Below the pieces are notes generated by a model. The model did not search any database. It saw nothing but the letters and a program-made list of their open reading frames with translations, and had not been told where the DNA came from. From contig JAJTFC010000027.1 in the NCBI GenBank assembly GCA_021298315.1, positions 1 to 48,677 on the forward strand: a DNA stretch of 48,677 nt. The letters run 5' to 3'. Both the position numbers and the translations under genes were made by a program. This document shows, piece after piece, positions 26,528 through 35,604 of the stretch. Within the stretch, counting starts at the first letter, position 1, and each line of letters starts with the position of its first letter. The stretch comes from Planctomycetaceae bacterium. Its GTDB lineage: Bacteria; Planctomycetota; Planctomycetia; Pirellulales; Pirellulaceae.

Positions 26528-27514
26528 TTACTCATAGATCGGATAATAACACCCGAAGGCTTGTTCGCAAAAAACGCCCGGATCGTTGAAGCGTTGGTTA
26601 CGATCCAATCGAGAAATCATCTCCATGTGCTCTGAGGTGAGTTCAAAATCAAACAGGCTTAAGTTCTCCTTCAGACGCGCGATCTGCTGCGTCTTTGGGA
26701 TCACCGCTGTTCCCCGCTGGACTCCCCATCGCAAGACAACCTGGGCAGGCGTTCGCCCAACCTCCTGAGCGATTTGCGCAACGACCGGTTGCTCGATCAC
26801 CGACTCCGATGCGGTTGCCATCCCCAAGGGGATGTACGATGGTGCTCCTAATGGGCTAAATGCCGTCACTGCAATTTGCTCCTGCTGGCAATAGCGAAGG
26901 AGTTTGCTCTGTACCAAATACGGATGCGATTCGACTTGAAGCACACTCGGACGAATGCTCGCATAAGACAAAACGTCGCGCAGGAGCGAAGTTCCGAAAT
27001 TGCTCACACCCACGGTGCGTACCAGGCCGGCTTGAACCAACCTTTCCATGGCTTCCCATGTTTCGCAAATAGGTACTGCATCGGGAATCATCCTCGGTGA
27101 TTCCGATTCCGGATCGTAATGCCAACCTGCCGGATACCGATGTTCAAATGGGACGTAAGCCAGCGCGATGGGGAAGTGAATCAAATACAGATCGAGATAA
27201 TCGATTTGAAGATCCTTCAAGCTTCGTTCGCAAGCAAGCCGCACGTGCTCCTTGCGGTGGTAGGTGTTCCATAGTTTGCCCGTGACCCATAAATCCTCGC
27301 GACGACAGATGCCCTCGCTTAAGATTTGATTGATCCCTTCGCCGACTTGCTGCTCGTTACCGTAATCCGAAGCACAATCGAAATGTCGATAACCGATCTT
27401 GGCAGCCTCCAAAGCAAGCTTGGCCGTCGACTCGTTGGGTATTTTCCAGAACCCAAGGCCGACCGATGGTAATGAGCGATGGGCTCTCGTTGGGATGCTG
27501 ATCTGCTTTTCCAT
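26528..27514 (-). CDS. Aldo/keto reductase (xylose/aldose reductase-like)
   Basis: A 328-residue (alpha/beta)8 NADPH-dependent reductase. The catalytic tetrad is visible: Asp46 and Tyr51 in HFDCASDYGNE, Lys80 in LWVTGKLWN and His113 in LYLIHFPIA. The VPFEHRYPAGWHYDPE loop and the later TAFSPLG and VLRWGVQRGTAVIPK segments resemble eukaryotic-type aldose and xylose reductases. The reading frame stays open upstream to 27757, but the ATG at 27514 gives the proper family N-terminus. It converges on the flavoprotein gene with a 12 bp gap and is divergent from the lipoprotein gene. Confidence 0.88.
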   Translation of the reverse strand: MEKQISIPTRAHRSLPSVGLGFWKIPNESTAKLALEAAKIGYRHFDCASDYGNEQQVGEGINQILSEGICRREDLWVTGKLWNTYHRKEHVRLACERSLKDLQIDYLDLYLIHFPIALAYVPFEHRYPAGWHYDPESESPRMIPDAVPICETWEAMERLVQAGLVRTVGVSNFGTSLLRDVLSYASIRPSVLQVESHPYLVQSKLLRYCQQEQIAVTAFSPLGAPSYIPLGMATASESVIEQPVVAQIAQEVGRTPAQVVLRWGVQRGTAVIPKTQQIARLKENLSLFDFELTSEHMEMISRLDRNQRFNDPGVFCEQAFGCYYPIYE

Positions 27515-27548
27515 GGTATCTAATGCAACACGAGGATGAATTCGGATG

Positions 27549-27593
27549 TTTCCTGAGGAAATCGTAAGGGGCAGTGAGCAAGCAGTATTGCTT
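27549..27593. promoter_or_regulatory. Two inverted repeats in the aldo/keto reductase-lipoprotein divergent region
   Basis: TTTCCT-G-AGGAAA (27549-27561) is a perfect 13 bp palindrome. AAGCA-GTAT-TGCTT (27580-27593) is a second short inverted repeat. Both lie between divergent genes, where operators would be expected. They may also be chance. Confidence 0.3.
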
Positions 27594-27655
27594 AGTCGAG
27601 CCGATTCGTTCAAGCTACTAATGGTCAAGTGCACCGAGTTTTTTGGAGAATATCC

Positions 27656-29398
27656 GTGAAAAGAATCGTCGTAGAAAAAGTTCAAAACAAACTCCGATCC
27701 CGATCCTCCATTTCGAGGAGATCTCCTTTGGCTAGGCAATTGCGATCGGCCTTCCAATGGTCTTTCCTCTGCGGGCTAGTTCTTGCACCATTAGGATGTT
27801 CTCCAGAGAGCAAGACCAAAGAGGTTTCGGCAGAGACAAGCGGTTTTCGACCTGCCGATAGCTCCCAGGCAGCTACCAAGCCCAAGCCCAAAGCGGGCGA
27901 CTCGAGTCCAAGTGCCAGCGAGCCTACCTCGGCTCCGCAGTTGCCAAACTTCCAACCCGGTCAGGAAGATCCATCGCTTCAAGCCAAAAGCTACAAGAGT
28001 TTAAAGATGACCGACTCGGAGAAGCCCGAGGACATCGTAAAGTTCTTGGCTATGGTCGATCGTGCGATGATGGATTTGCAAAATGACGCGAATAAAAAGC
28101 AAATCAATAACGATACAATCCTCACCAGCGGCATGGATCTGCTTCGCATGAAATCCACGGCAGCCGATCGCCTCAGAAACTCAGCCAAAACCCCCGATGA
28201 AACGGCTCAAGGTTGGATCAGTAAGCTCGAAGCTCTCCAGCAAATGGCGATGTTTCGCGATGTCCCCGCTCAAGACGACCTTCGCACGCTCAGTAAAGAT
28301 CTCACCAGCAACGACGATCCACGTGTAGCTAAAATCGCTCAGCGACTGCAGCTCCAGTTGCTCACATCCGACTACGCCAACCAAACCGCCTCGGTCGACC
28401 AAGTCCTGGCCGCCGCCAAGGGCTTGCTAGACAAAGCCGAAGGTGCCGATCCGGGTGTCTTCATGGCTGTCGCGCAGGCTGCACAGATTCTATCAAGCGA
28501 CAGTGATTCTGCTCCGCCGGCAGAGTCCAAGGATTCCACACCGACGACTGAGCCAAAAACTCCAAGCCCCGCAGATGTGGCCTGCGATCAACTCATCGAT
28601 GCACTCGAAGCCAAATTCAGGGATGTTCCAGACCCCAATCTGGGCATGCGATCTTGGCAGATGAAGATGCGTCGACTTCCTGATTTTGAAAGCTATTTGC
28701 AAGTCATCGATACGCGTCAAGCGATGGCAGCCGATCCGGCGGTCTTAACCGAAAAAGCGAAAAGTCTTATGGAAAAGATCCCCTCGCCTTGGACCGCCAT
28801 GGCGCTTGCTCAGTGCGCCACACAGTTCGAATACTCCGGGAACATCGAGGTGGCCAAGAGTCTCCTGGATCTAGCAGGAACCCAACTGGAAAAAACGAAA
28901 ACACCCGAACTTAAGTCACAAATCGAAATGTCCGTTACCGGATACCAAAAACGGATCGGCAGCATCGGAAAACCACTGAATCTCGAAGGCCTAGTCGACA
29001 CCTCCGGAAAGGCTTTTGACAAGTCCAAGTACGAAGGCAAAGTCGTGATGGTCGACTTCTGGGCCACTTGGTGCGGCCCCTGCATCGCCGAGATCCCAAA
29101 CATCCGAAAAGTATACGATGAGAAACACGCCGAAGGCTTTGAAGTCATCGCCATCAATCTCGATGACAAGCGATCCGACCTCGATGAGTTCATGGCCGAG
29201 AACAAAATGCCTTGGGATATTCTCGTAAGCAATGATCCGACCAAGGCAGGTATGGACACTGCGATCGCACAAGAACTATCGATTGTCGCGATTCCCTTTA
29301 CGATGCTCATCGGTCGCGATGGAAACGTAACTGCCGTGCATGTGCGAGGAAAGGCACTTGAAGAGAAAGTCCAACAGCTCCTTAGCGCAAGGCCTTAA
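27656..29398 (+). CDS. Thioredoxin-fold (TlpA-like) lipoprotein
   Basis: A protein of about 580 residues. Its N-terminus has a basic stretch and then a lipoprotein signal ending in the lipobox LAPLGC (Cys48 from this start). A Ser/Pro/Lys-rich linker and a long helical region of about 330 residues with no recognised domain follow. The C-terminus is a TlpA/ResA-like thioredoxin domain with FWATWCGPC (Cys473 and Cys476) and the usual FEVIAINLD and VAIPFTMLIGRDG strands. It probably acts as a thiol-disulfide reductase outside the cytoplasm. The GTG at 27656 was chosen because GGAG lies 7 nt upstream; a GTG at 27629 would add 9 residues. The basic N-region is unusually long for a lipoprotein. Confidence 0.85.
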   Translation: MKRIVVEKVQNKLRSRSSISRRSPLARQLRSAFQWSFLCGLVLAPLGCSPESKTKEVSAETSGFRPADSSQAATKPKPKAGDSSPSASEPTSAPQLPNFQPGQEDPSLQAKSYKSLKMTDSEKPEDIVKFLAMVDRAMMDLQNDANKKQINNDTILTSGMDLLRMKSTAADRLRNSAKTPDETAQGWISKLEALQQMAMFRDVPAQDDLRTLSKDLTSNDDPRVAKIAQRLQLQLLTSDYANQTASVDQVLAAAKGLLDKAEGADPGVFMAVAQAAQILSSDSDSAPPAESKDSTPTTEPKTPSPADVACDQLIDALEAKFRDVPDPNLGMRSWQMKMRRLPDFESYLQVIDTRQAMAADPAVLTEKAKSLMEKIPSPWTAMALAQCATQFEYSGNIEVAKSLLDLAGTQLEKTKTPELKSQIEMSVTGYQKRIGSIGKPLNLEGLVDTSGKAFDKSKYEGKVVMVDFWATWCGPCIAEIPNIRKVYDEKHAEGFEVIAINLDDKRSDLDEFMAENKMPWDILVSNDPTKAGMDTAIAQELSIVAIPFTMLIGRDGNVTAVHVRGKALEEKVQQLLSARP

Positions 29399-29446
29399 CC
29401 ATCCGTTAGTGTCTCGCGAGCACTTACCGACTTTGAGGAACTATCC

Positions 29447-30094
29447 ATGCTCTGGCTTATCATCATCGGAGTGGTTGCGATTGTCGGATTAGCAATCTGG
29501 GGAGACGCCCATTATCAAAAAAAACGGAGAGAGGCTTTCGCCAAGACTGCTCAAGCACTTGGTGTAGAGCTATTTTTCGATCTCTCTGAACAAGACTGGG
29601 ATGCTTTCGAGCAATTCGAGCTTTATCGAAAACGCGGAAGATCTCAAAAAGTACCATTCGCCTTGGTCGCCGAAACCGATACGACTCGAATCACCGTCTG
29701 CGAATATACCTATGTGGTCAGTCACGGCAAAAGCTCCTCGAAGCATACAGTCACGGTCCTCTTAGTACGTGACGGACGATTGAACATCCCCCCATTTACA
29801 CTTTCCCAACGAACTTGGTCAGCATCGTTGGCCAAGTTTGTTGGCTATCGGTTCATTGAGTTTCCTGAAGACCCAGAATTCAATTCCCTCTACTTGATCC
29901 GAGGGGATTCTCCAGAGGACATTCGAGAGTTTCTCACTGGGGATCGAAGAAAGCAATTCACAAGCAATTCAGTCATATCCTTTGAAGGCATGGGCGATAG
30001 CTTTATAGTCATCGATCCGGGCCACCGGCTAAACCCCTCGGAGGCTGAATCGAGATTTGCTCAGTCACTTGCGGTTCTCAAAGGGATGCTTTAG
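29447..30094 (+). CDS. Single-helix membrane-anchored protein of unknown function
   Basis: A 215-residue protein. One N-terminal membrane helix (residues 2-18, LWLIIIGVVAIVGLAIW) is followed by a basic stretch (YQKKRRE) and a soluble domain, which by the positive-inside rule is probably cytoplasmic. The domain alternates beta strands and short helices (TRITVCEYTYVV, TVTVLLVRDGRL, FIVIDPGHRL). No family was recognised. A GAGG lies upstream of the ATG. It lies 48 bp after the lipoprotein gene, and its stop abuts the stop of the convergent pdxA. Confidence 0.65.
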   Translation: MLWLIIIGVVAIVGLAIWGDAHYQKKRREAFAKTAQALGVELFFDLSEQDWDAFEQFELYRKRGRSQKVPFALVAETDTTRITVCEYTYVVSHGKSSSKHTVTVLLVRDGRLNIPPFTLSQRTWSASLAKFVGYRFIEFPEDPEFNSLYLIRGDSPEDIREFLTGDRRKQFTSNSVISFEGMGDSFIVIDPGHRLNPSEAESRFAQSLAVLKGML

Positions 30095-31171
30095 TCACTT
30101 GCTAGCGAGCCTAGCGGCCGCCAAGATGGCTTGTACCATTCCCCCTGACTTGGCAATCCCTTTCCCAGCAATATCGTGAGCCGTTCCGTGAGCGACGCTG
30201 GTTCTAGTGATGGGCAAGCCAAGGGTGATATTGACCGCCTCAAACATATCGAGCAGCTTGAGTGCGATGTGGCCTTGGTCATGGTACATAGCCACCACCG
30301 CATCAAATTCACCCTGGGCAGCCCTAGGCATAAGCGTGTCGACAGCCCAAGGCCCACTTGCATCGACTCCGGATTTCCTCGCTTCTAAAACCGCAGGTGC
30401 AATCAGTTCAATCTCCTCGGTTCCGAATCGACCCGATTCACCAGCATGAGGATTCAATGCCGTGACTGCGATCTTGGGAGCCTCCATGCGGCCTTGGGCC
30501 AACGCCAATCGCGAAAAGTAGGCATGCGTAAGCTCGATCGTTTTTAGGATATTCTCGATCGTCAAATTCTCGAAGACTTCGCGCAGAGCCATGTGCAACG
30601 TGACATGCACGACACCTAGGCCACTTGGCCCACCGTGATTGGGTTTTCCGGGTGGCAAATAGAGCATCATGGCGGTGGTATCCACCCCGCATAGATGCCC
30701 CAAGAGTTCGGTATGTCCAGGCCAATGGTGCCCCGCTAGATCGAGCGATTTCTTTTGCAACGGTGCAGTGACCAATCCATCCACGAGTTTGTTTAAACAC
30801 AACTCCGTGGCTACTACGAGCGAATCATACGCGGCCTGCCCGCCCCGAGCATCAATCCTCCCGAGAGGTGCTTGCTGAGAATCTTCACTGGCCGCATCCA
30901 AGCAGCACACTCTCGTTGGAGATTGCACCGATCCACTGGAAATCAAATCCAGGTGCGATCGGACTTGATCCCAATCCTTACAAGCAATCCACGATGCCCC
31001 AGAGCCAATGACCTGGCTTGCACGACGCATGATGCCCGTGCGACCAACAACCACTGGAATACACGTTTGAGTAACCAAAGGGTTTTCCAGAGCACCAGCG
31101 ATGATCTCAGGACCGATACCGGTAGGATCACCCATGGTAATCGCAAGAACCGGTTTGTGATTTGAAGGCAT
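30095..31171 (-). CDS. pdxA: 4-hydroxythreonine-4-phosphate dehydrogenase
   Basis: A 358-residue enzyme of the DXP-dependent pyridoxal phosphate pathway that oxidises 4-phosphohydroxy-L-threonine with NAD. The N-terminus PVLAITMGDPTGIGPEI is diagnostic. Metal-binding histidines are seen in the GHTELLGHLCG and YHDQGHIALK segments, and VTALNPHAGESGRFG and the C-terminal TSVAHGTAHDIAGKG are conserved. The reading frame is open to 31276, but the ATG at 31171 is the family start. It follows the TlpA-like gene by 35 bp on the same strand. PdxA2-type paralogs acting in other pathways exist and are not excluded. Confidence 0.93.
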   Translation of the reverse strand: MPSNHKPVLAITMGDPTGIGPEIIAGALENPLVTQTCIPVVVGRTGIMRRASQVIGSGASWIACKDWDQVRSHLDLISSGSVQSPTRVCCLDAASEDSQQAPLGRIDARGGQAAYDSLVVATELCLNKLVDGLVTAPLQKKSLDLAGHHWPGHTELLGHLCGVDTTAMMLYLPPGKPNHGGPSGLGVVHVTLHMALREVFENLTIENILKTIELTHAYFSRLALAQGRMEAPKIAVTALNPHAGESGRFGTEEIELIAPAVLEARKSGVDASGPWAVDTLMPRAAQGEFDAVVAMYHDQGHIALKLLDMFEAVNITLGLPITRTSVAHGTAHDIAGKGIAKSGGMVQAILAAARLASK

Positions 31172-31206
31172 CTGCTTGAAAGATCCTCTAGAGAAACGTC
31201 TCAAAA

Positions 31207-31821
31207 CTATTTTTTGGCAGCAAGAAAATTGTTGAGAGAGCGATCGAGTTCCCCTGGATTTGTAGCACCAACCCAAGCATCGAGAATTTTCATCTGTCGA
31301 TCAAGCAATAGCGTCGTCGGGTAGGCGAACCCATTGCGACCGATAACGTTTGCGACTTGAATCCGGGAATACATCGCAGGGTCGCAATAGATTGGCAAGT
31401 CTCCACCAAAGCCTTGGACAAAAACTTTGGTGTCGAATTCCAGTTCATCGATCGATTCAGGGTTTTTCGAACCACAAGAGATACTCAGGATCGCAACCCG
31501 AGGATCACTGGAATACTTACGCTGCAACTTGATGATCTCCGGGTACTCTTGAACACATGGACCACACCATGTACCCCAAAAATGGATCAGAACAAACTCT
31601 GATTCAGCCATCCGATCCGACGCCGATTGCGTCGTATTGAGGAGCGGTTTAAGATCCAAATCTGGAATTTGCCTGCCGGCAAAACTCTCCCGCTCTCGTC
31701 CAAGAAAGATCAGAAAACTGATCCCAACGAGCATGAACAACCCCGCCCAAAGCAGATAACGGTAGGCACTCGGAGAATTGGGAACGCCTTGGGTATCCTT
31801 GTTTTGACTCAGGTCGGACAT
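31207..31821 (-). CDS. TlpA-family thioredoxin-like protein
   Basis: A 204-residue protein with one N-terminal membrane anchor (residues about 21-43, YRYLLWAGLFMLVGISFLIFL) and a thioredoxin fold outside. The redox motif is HFWGTWCGPCVQEYPE, and the later YPTTLLLDRQMKILDAWVG strand matches the cis-Pro region. It is probably an anchored thiol reductase or cytochrome-maturation helper. It precedes pdxA on the same strand and likely shares a transcript. This is the second TlpA-like protein in the window and is shorter than the lipoprotein at 27656-29398. Confidence 0.87.
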   Translation of the reverse strand: MSDLSQNKDTQGVPNSPSAYRYLLWAGLFMLVGISFLIFLGRERESFAGRQIPDLDLKPLLNTTQSASDRMAESEFVLIHFWGTWCGPCVQEYPEIIKLQRKYSSDPRVAILSISCGSKNPESIDELEFDTKVFVQGFGGDLPIYCDPAMYSRIQVANVIGRNGFAYPTTLLLDRQMKILDAWVGATNPGELDRSLNNFLAAKK

Positions 31822-32050
31822 CGCAGAACTAGGGGCTGGGAGGATCTGATTGTTAAAAAACCAATGAATACTCGCTTTTTGCGGCGAGCAGTCTCGGTAT
31901 GATAGCTTTTCGTGCCCCAGAGGCTAGCGGCATATTTCTAGACATGGCACTTTCCCTTGACCGTTGATTGATTGGGAAACTCTGCAACAATGATCCCGTC
32001 TTGATAAGTCGCTCTGCATTATCTTTCCATCGATCCCCTCATTGAATCCC

Positions 32051-32521
32051 ATGCGATGTCCCTTCTGCAGTAACGACAACGACGGCGTTCGCGATTCTCG
32101 GATCGTCGAAGAGGGGCGTGCAATTCGCAGACGCAGGTTCTGCAACCATTGCAAACGTCGCTTTACGACCTACGAACGGGTCGAAGGTCTCCTCCAAGTT
32201 CGCAAGCGGGATGGAACTTGCCAAGATTTCAGCCGTGCCAAGATCGAGCGCGGACTGTCGGCGGCATGCTGGAAGCGCAAAATCGAGCAGTCAGAGATCC
32301 AACGACTGGCCATCGAGATCGAAGCCTATATCTTGGACAACTACGAACGAGAGGTAAGCTCTGAGGAAGTTGGCAATCAGTGCATGCGTTACCTGCGTGA
32401 TCTGGACGAAGTCGCCTTCGTACGTTTTGCAAGCGTCTACCGGAGCTTCCGTGACGCCCAGGACTTCGTCAAAGAACTCACTCCGATCCTGGCCCCAAAC
32501 GATCCGCGTAATCCTCGCTAG
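32051..32521 (+). CDS. nrdR: Transcriptional repressor NrdR
   Basis: A 156-residue repressor that senses ATP/dATP and controls ribonucleotide reductase genes. The N-terminal zinc ribbon has Cys3, Cys6, Cys31 and Cys34 (MRCPFCS and RRFCNHC). The ATP-cone domain follows, with VRKRDGTCQDFSRAKIERGL and the conserved C-terminal RYLRDLDEVAFVRFASVYRSF. A TTG nine bases upstream would add three residues; the ATG at 32051 gives the standard MRCPFC start. I saw no ribonucleotide reductase gene nearby and could not identify an NrdR box. Confidence 0.96.
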   Translation: MRCPFCSNDNDGVRDSRIVEEGRAIRRRRFCNHCKRRFTTYERVEGLLQVRKRDGTCQDFSRAKIERGLSAACWKRKIEQSEIQRLAIEIEAYILDNYEREVSSEEVGNQCMRYLRDLDEVAFVRFASVYRSFRDAQDFVKELTPILAPNDPRNPR

Positions 32522-32544
32522 CGACCCGAGTCGCTTCCGGAAGC

Positions 32545-33327
32545 CTACCAAAAGCGTCTCGCCATCGGATCGCGCTGGTATTGCCTTTTGAGCAAGGAAT
32601 CCGGTTCGGACTGAATCGTCATCCGATAGGCAAGAGCAGCAAGCACTCCAGCGACAAAGCCACCGACGTGGGCCATGTAAGCTACCCCGCCTGCAGAGGT
32701 CGAAGTGCTGGCGATCGATCCGTATCCGCTGAAAAGCTGCATAGCGATCCAAAGCCCCAGCACCAAGATCGCGGGGATCGTCACAACGTGATACAAAAAT
32801 ACCGCGTTGACTCGATTATAGGGAAACAGGACTAGATAAGCCCCCATGACACCTGCGATCGCACCGGATGCTCCTAGGTTCGGGATAATGCTCTCTGGTG
32901 CGAGCATGATCTGAGCAAAACTTGCAACCAAACCCGAAATCAAATAGAAGATCAAAAACCATCGATGACCGAAACGGTGCTCGACATTGTTTCCGAAGAT
33001 CCATAGGTAAAGCATATTGCCCGCGATATGCCCAAAGCCACCGTGCATGAACATCGAGGACAAAAGTGTCAGCCAAATAGGTACCGGCCCGGGTGCCTGC
33101 GGGATCTGGACCTTCCCTTGCCCCTCGATTCGCAATTCCTGGGGGTCTACGATATCGATACCGGTAGTGATCTCTTTGGGGATGACACTCCATCCATAAG
33201 TGAATTCGGGATTAGTGACCTGCACCAGGAAAAGAACAACATTAGCAGCCAGCAACCCGTAGGTGATGTATGGAACAATGTTCACATTCTGGTCGTCGTC
33301 ACTTATCGGAAAGAGCATGCTGGGCAT
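32545..33327 (-). CDS. Rhomboid-family intramembrane serine protease
   Basis: A 260-residue polytopic protein with about six membrane helices. The catalytic Ser154 is in NLGASGAIAGVMGAY and the catalytic His220 in AHVGGFVAGVL. The HGGFGHIAGNMLYLWIFGNNVEHRFG segment is the conserved helix 2 region. The large loop of about 45 residues between helices 1 and 2 is typical of this bacterial subgroup (GlpG/YqgP-like). Substrates cannot be predicted. It converges on nrdR with a 23 bp gap. Confidence 0.92.
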   Translation of the reverse strand: MPSMLFPISDDDQNVNIVPYITYGLLAANVVLFLVQVTNPEFTYGWSVIPKEITTGIDIVDPQELRIEGQGKVQIPQAPGPVPIWLTLLSSMFMHGGFGHIAGNMLYLWIFGNNVEHRFGHRWFLIFYLISGLVASFAQIMLAPESIIPNLGASGAIAGVMGAYLVLFPYNRVNAVFLYHVVTIPAILVLGLWIAMQLFSGYGSIASTSTSAGGVAYMAHVGGFVAGVLAALAYRMTIQSEPDSLLKRQYQRDPMARRFW

Positions 33328-33484
33328 CCTAAAAATGGTCGATGGAAAATATCGGCTGCAACAGCAGTTTCAACGGAGGATTCGATTCTTGTTTGCTCGA
33401 CAGCCCACTCTCTAGGCTGAAAAATTCTTAATCTATCCTAATCACTTCAAGGGAATCGTCCAAGCGAAGCTTAAGGGAGTACGA

Positions 33485-33976
33485 TTACTCATCGAATCCA
33501 TCGAGAGCTCGTCCAAGTCGCAGACAAGCAAGGAGCGCCTCGGCGCATTCCTGGCCTTTGTTCCCCTTGTTTCCACCGCTGCGATGGAGCGCTTGCTCAA
33601 GGGTATTGACCGTCAACAACCCAAACGCGATCGGCTTGTTATGATCGAGCGATAATTGCATCAGAGCCGAACTGACGGCCCGATTGATATGCTGATCGTG
33701 AGTCGTCTCACCTTTGATGACGGCTCCCAATGCGATCACCCCCGCGACGCTACGGGCCGATACGAGTCGCTGGGTTGCAAACGGAAGCTCCCAAGCGCCA
33801 GGGACTCGCACGATGATGATATTCTCACGGGCTATTCCCCCGCAGACCAACGATTCGACAGCACCTTGACACAATTTGCCGGTGATCTGCTCGTTGTATT
33901 GGGAAACGACAATCGCGACGCTACTGGAATTGGCACTCTCGATCTGCTCTTGACTAGGCTGGATTTCCTTATGCAT
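33485..33976 (-). CDS. ribH: 6,7-dimethyl-8-ribityllumazine synthase
   Basis: A 163-residue lumazine synthase, the penultimate step of riboflavin synthesis. It condenses the ribityl-aminouracil intermediate with dihydroxybutanone phosphate. Visible are VSQYNEQITGKL near the N-terminus, the substrate site VPGAWELPFATQ, IALGAVIKGETTHDQHI with the catalytic His, and PIAFGLLTVNTLEQAL. Length is typical. No other rib genes and no FMN riboswitch were seen nearby. Confidence 0.95.
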   Translation of the reverse strand: MHKEIQPSQEQIESANSSSVAIVVSQYNEQITGKLCQGAVESLVCGGIARENIIIVRVPGAWELPFATQRLVSARSVAGVIALGAVIKGETTHDQHINRAVSSALMQLSLDHNKPIAFGLLTVNTLEQALHRSGGNKGNKGQECAEALLACLRLGRALDGFDE

Positions 33977-34121
33977 AAAACTTTCTTCAATGATGAGCTG
34001 TGGTATGGGTTACGATTGCATGCGTCGCTTCTTATGGGGTCGAAGCTTTGCCAGAATCCGCGAGCAACCGATGCCCTATTGTGCAACACTCAAAGGTGCG
34101 TGTCGACCACCCAAAACCATC

Positions 34122-35588
34122 TTAGACTAGGATATCACGGATCACTTTTCCATGATCGATATCGAGCCTCTTCCTGCCAGGGATTTCAAGTTTCCGGGAC
34201 TCTATCCCCAAAAGGTGCAGGACGGTGGCATGCAAATCCGTTACGTAGTGGCCGTCTCCTAAAGCATGGTAGCCGAGTTCGTCGGTTTGACCGTGTACAA
34301 ATCCTTGCTTGATACCCGCACCTGCCATCCAAATAGTAAATCCGTTGGGATGGTGGTCTCGTCCGTCGACCCCACCGCTGCGTCGCTCCAAACCGGGCGT
34401 GCGCCCAAATTCCGTACAAAAAACCACGACCGTCGATTCGAGCATCCCTCGTTGCTTGAGATCTGTGATCAGACCTGCAATCGGTAAATCGACGCTCGCA
34501 CAGAGCTTTGTGTGATTCTCTTTGAGCTTTTGATGGGAATCCCAAACTCCGTAGGCCGACGGGAAAACTTGGACAAAGCGAACCCCACGCTCGACCAATC
34601 GTCTTGCAGCCAAAAATCGCTCGCCAGCGACCTTCGTAGCTTCTTGGTCCAAACCGTAGAGTTTGCGAGTTTGCTCTGTCTCACTGGCCATATCGATCGC
34701 TTCAGGAACCGAAGCCTGCATTCGAAAAGCCAGCTCATAGGCTTTGATCCGAGCTCGTAGCTCATCATCCTCAGGGTACTCAGCACCCAAGAGTCCGTTG
34801 AGCTTACCGATCAATTCATACTCTTTGGCTTGCTCCCGAGCCGATTGCTTGTCAAAACGCTGACCGAATGGAAGCGGATTCTTCGGATCGAGTGTCAATG
34901 GCACCCCCGCATGCTGTGGTCCAAGATAGTAGGAATCGATCGACTGCCGCGTGTCAGATCTTGTAGGACCACCTAGCACGACAAACTTCGGTAGGTTTTC
35001 ATTGAAGCTACCTAAGCCGTAGTTTGCCCAAGCCCCGATGCTCGGCTGCGGCTCATCGAGCCGATGTCGACCGGTATGAATTTGGTTCTCTGCCGCGTGG
35101 TCGTTGTCGGTCGTCCACATGTTGCGCACGAAGCACAACTGATCGATCTGTTGGCTCAAATGGGGCCACCAATCGGTCACCTCGATTCCGCTCTGGCCGC
35201 ATTTCTTCCAGCCTACCTGCATAGGATAAATCGTCGGGTAAACATCTCGAACATTGATCTCTTGGGCAGGCACCGAACGAAACCGCTTCTTGTGAAGCGG
35301 AGAATCAACCGGGTTAGCAAACGGCGTTTGATCAAAGGTCTTACCCGCATGCTCGTTGAGTGCCGGCTTGGGATCAAACGTCTCGACATGGCTATAGCCC
35401 CCCGAGAGAAAAACCCATATCACACTCTTGGCTTTCGGCTCGAGCACCCTTTGGCCTTCCCGAAACGAGTCTGCGTGATCGTCTGCTCCCCGAGCTATCC
35501 GGTCATCGGCAAGCATCGACCCCAAAGCCAAACCGGTAAAGCCCATCCCATAGTCGGCTAGGAACATTCTCCGATTGCCAATCGCCAT
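34122..35588 (-). CDS. DUF1501 protein with Tat-like signal
   Basis: A 488-residue protein of the planctomycete-rich DUF1501 family, which has a sulfatase/alkaline-phosphatase-like fold. The N-terminus has NRRMFL and then a hydrophobic stretch, as in Tat substrates. Family blocks are VIWVFLSGGYSHVETFDPKP, MWTTDNDHAAENQIHTGRH, VVVFCTEFGRTPGLE, and DGRDHHPNGFTIWMAGAGIKQGF. The last of these is the metal-site-like histidine cluster. DUF1501 genes usually sit directly downstream of PSCyt/PSD1 genes, and here too it starts 16 bp after the stop of that gene. The ATG at 35588 is chosen because it puts the Tat motif at the N-terminus; longer frames overlap the upstream gene. Confidence 0.9.
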   Translation of the reverse strand: MAIGNRRMFLADYGMGFTGLALGSMLADDRIARGADDHADSFREGQRVLEPKAKSVIWVFLSGGYSHVETFDPKPALNEHAGKTFDQTPFANPVDSPLHKKRFRSVPAQEINVRDVYPTIYPMQVGWKKCGQSGIEVTDWWPHLSQQIDQLCFVRNMWTTDNDHAAENQIHTGRHRLDEPQPSIGAWANYGLGSFNENLPKFVVLGGPTRSDTRQSIDSYYLGPQHAGVPLTLDPKNPLPFGQRFDKQSAREQAKEYELIGKLNGLLGAEYPEDDELRARIKAYELAFRMQASVPEAIDMASETEQTRKLYGLDQEATKVAGERFLAARRLVERGVRFVQVFPSAYGVWDSHQKLKENHTKLCASVDLPIAGLITDLKQRGMLESTVVVFCTEFGRTPGLERRSGGVDGRDHHPNGFTIWMAGAGIKQGFVHGQTDELGYHALGDGHYVTDLHATVLHLLGIESRKLEIPGRKRLDIDHGKVIRDILV

Positions 35589-35604
35589 AACGTGCCTCAA
35601 TCTC

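Noticed and set aside
33656-34312. 218-codon plus-strand frame opposite ribH
   Set aside because: Antisense to a clear lumazine synthase gene; no motif and an unusual composition.
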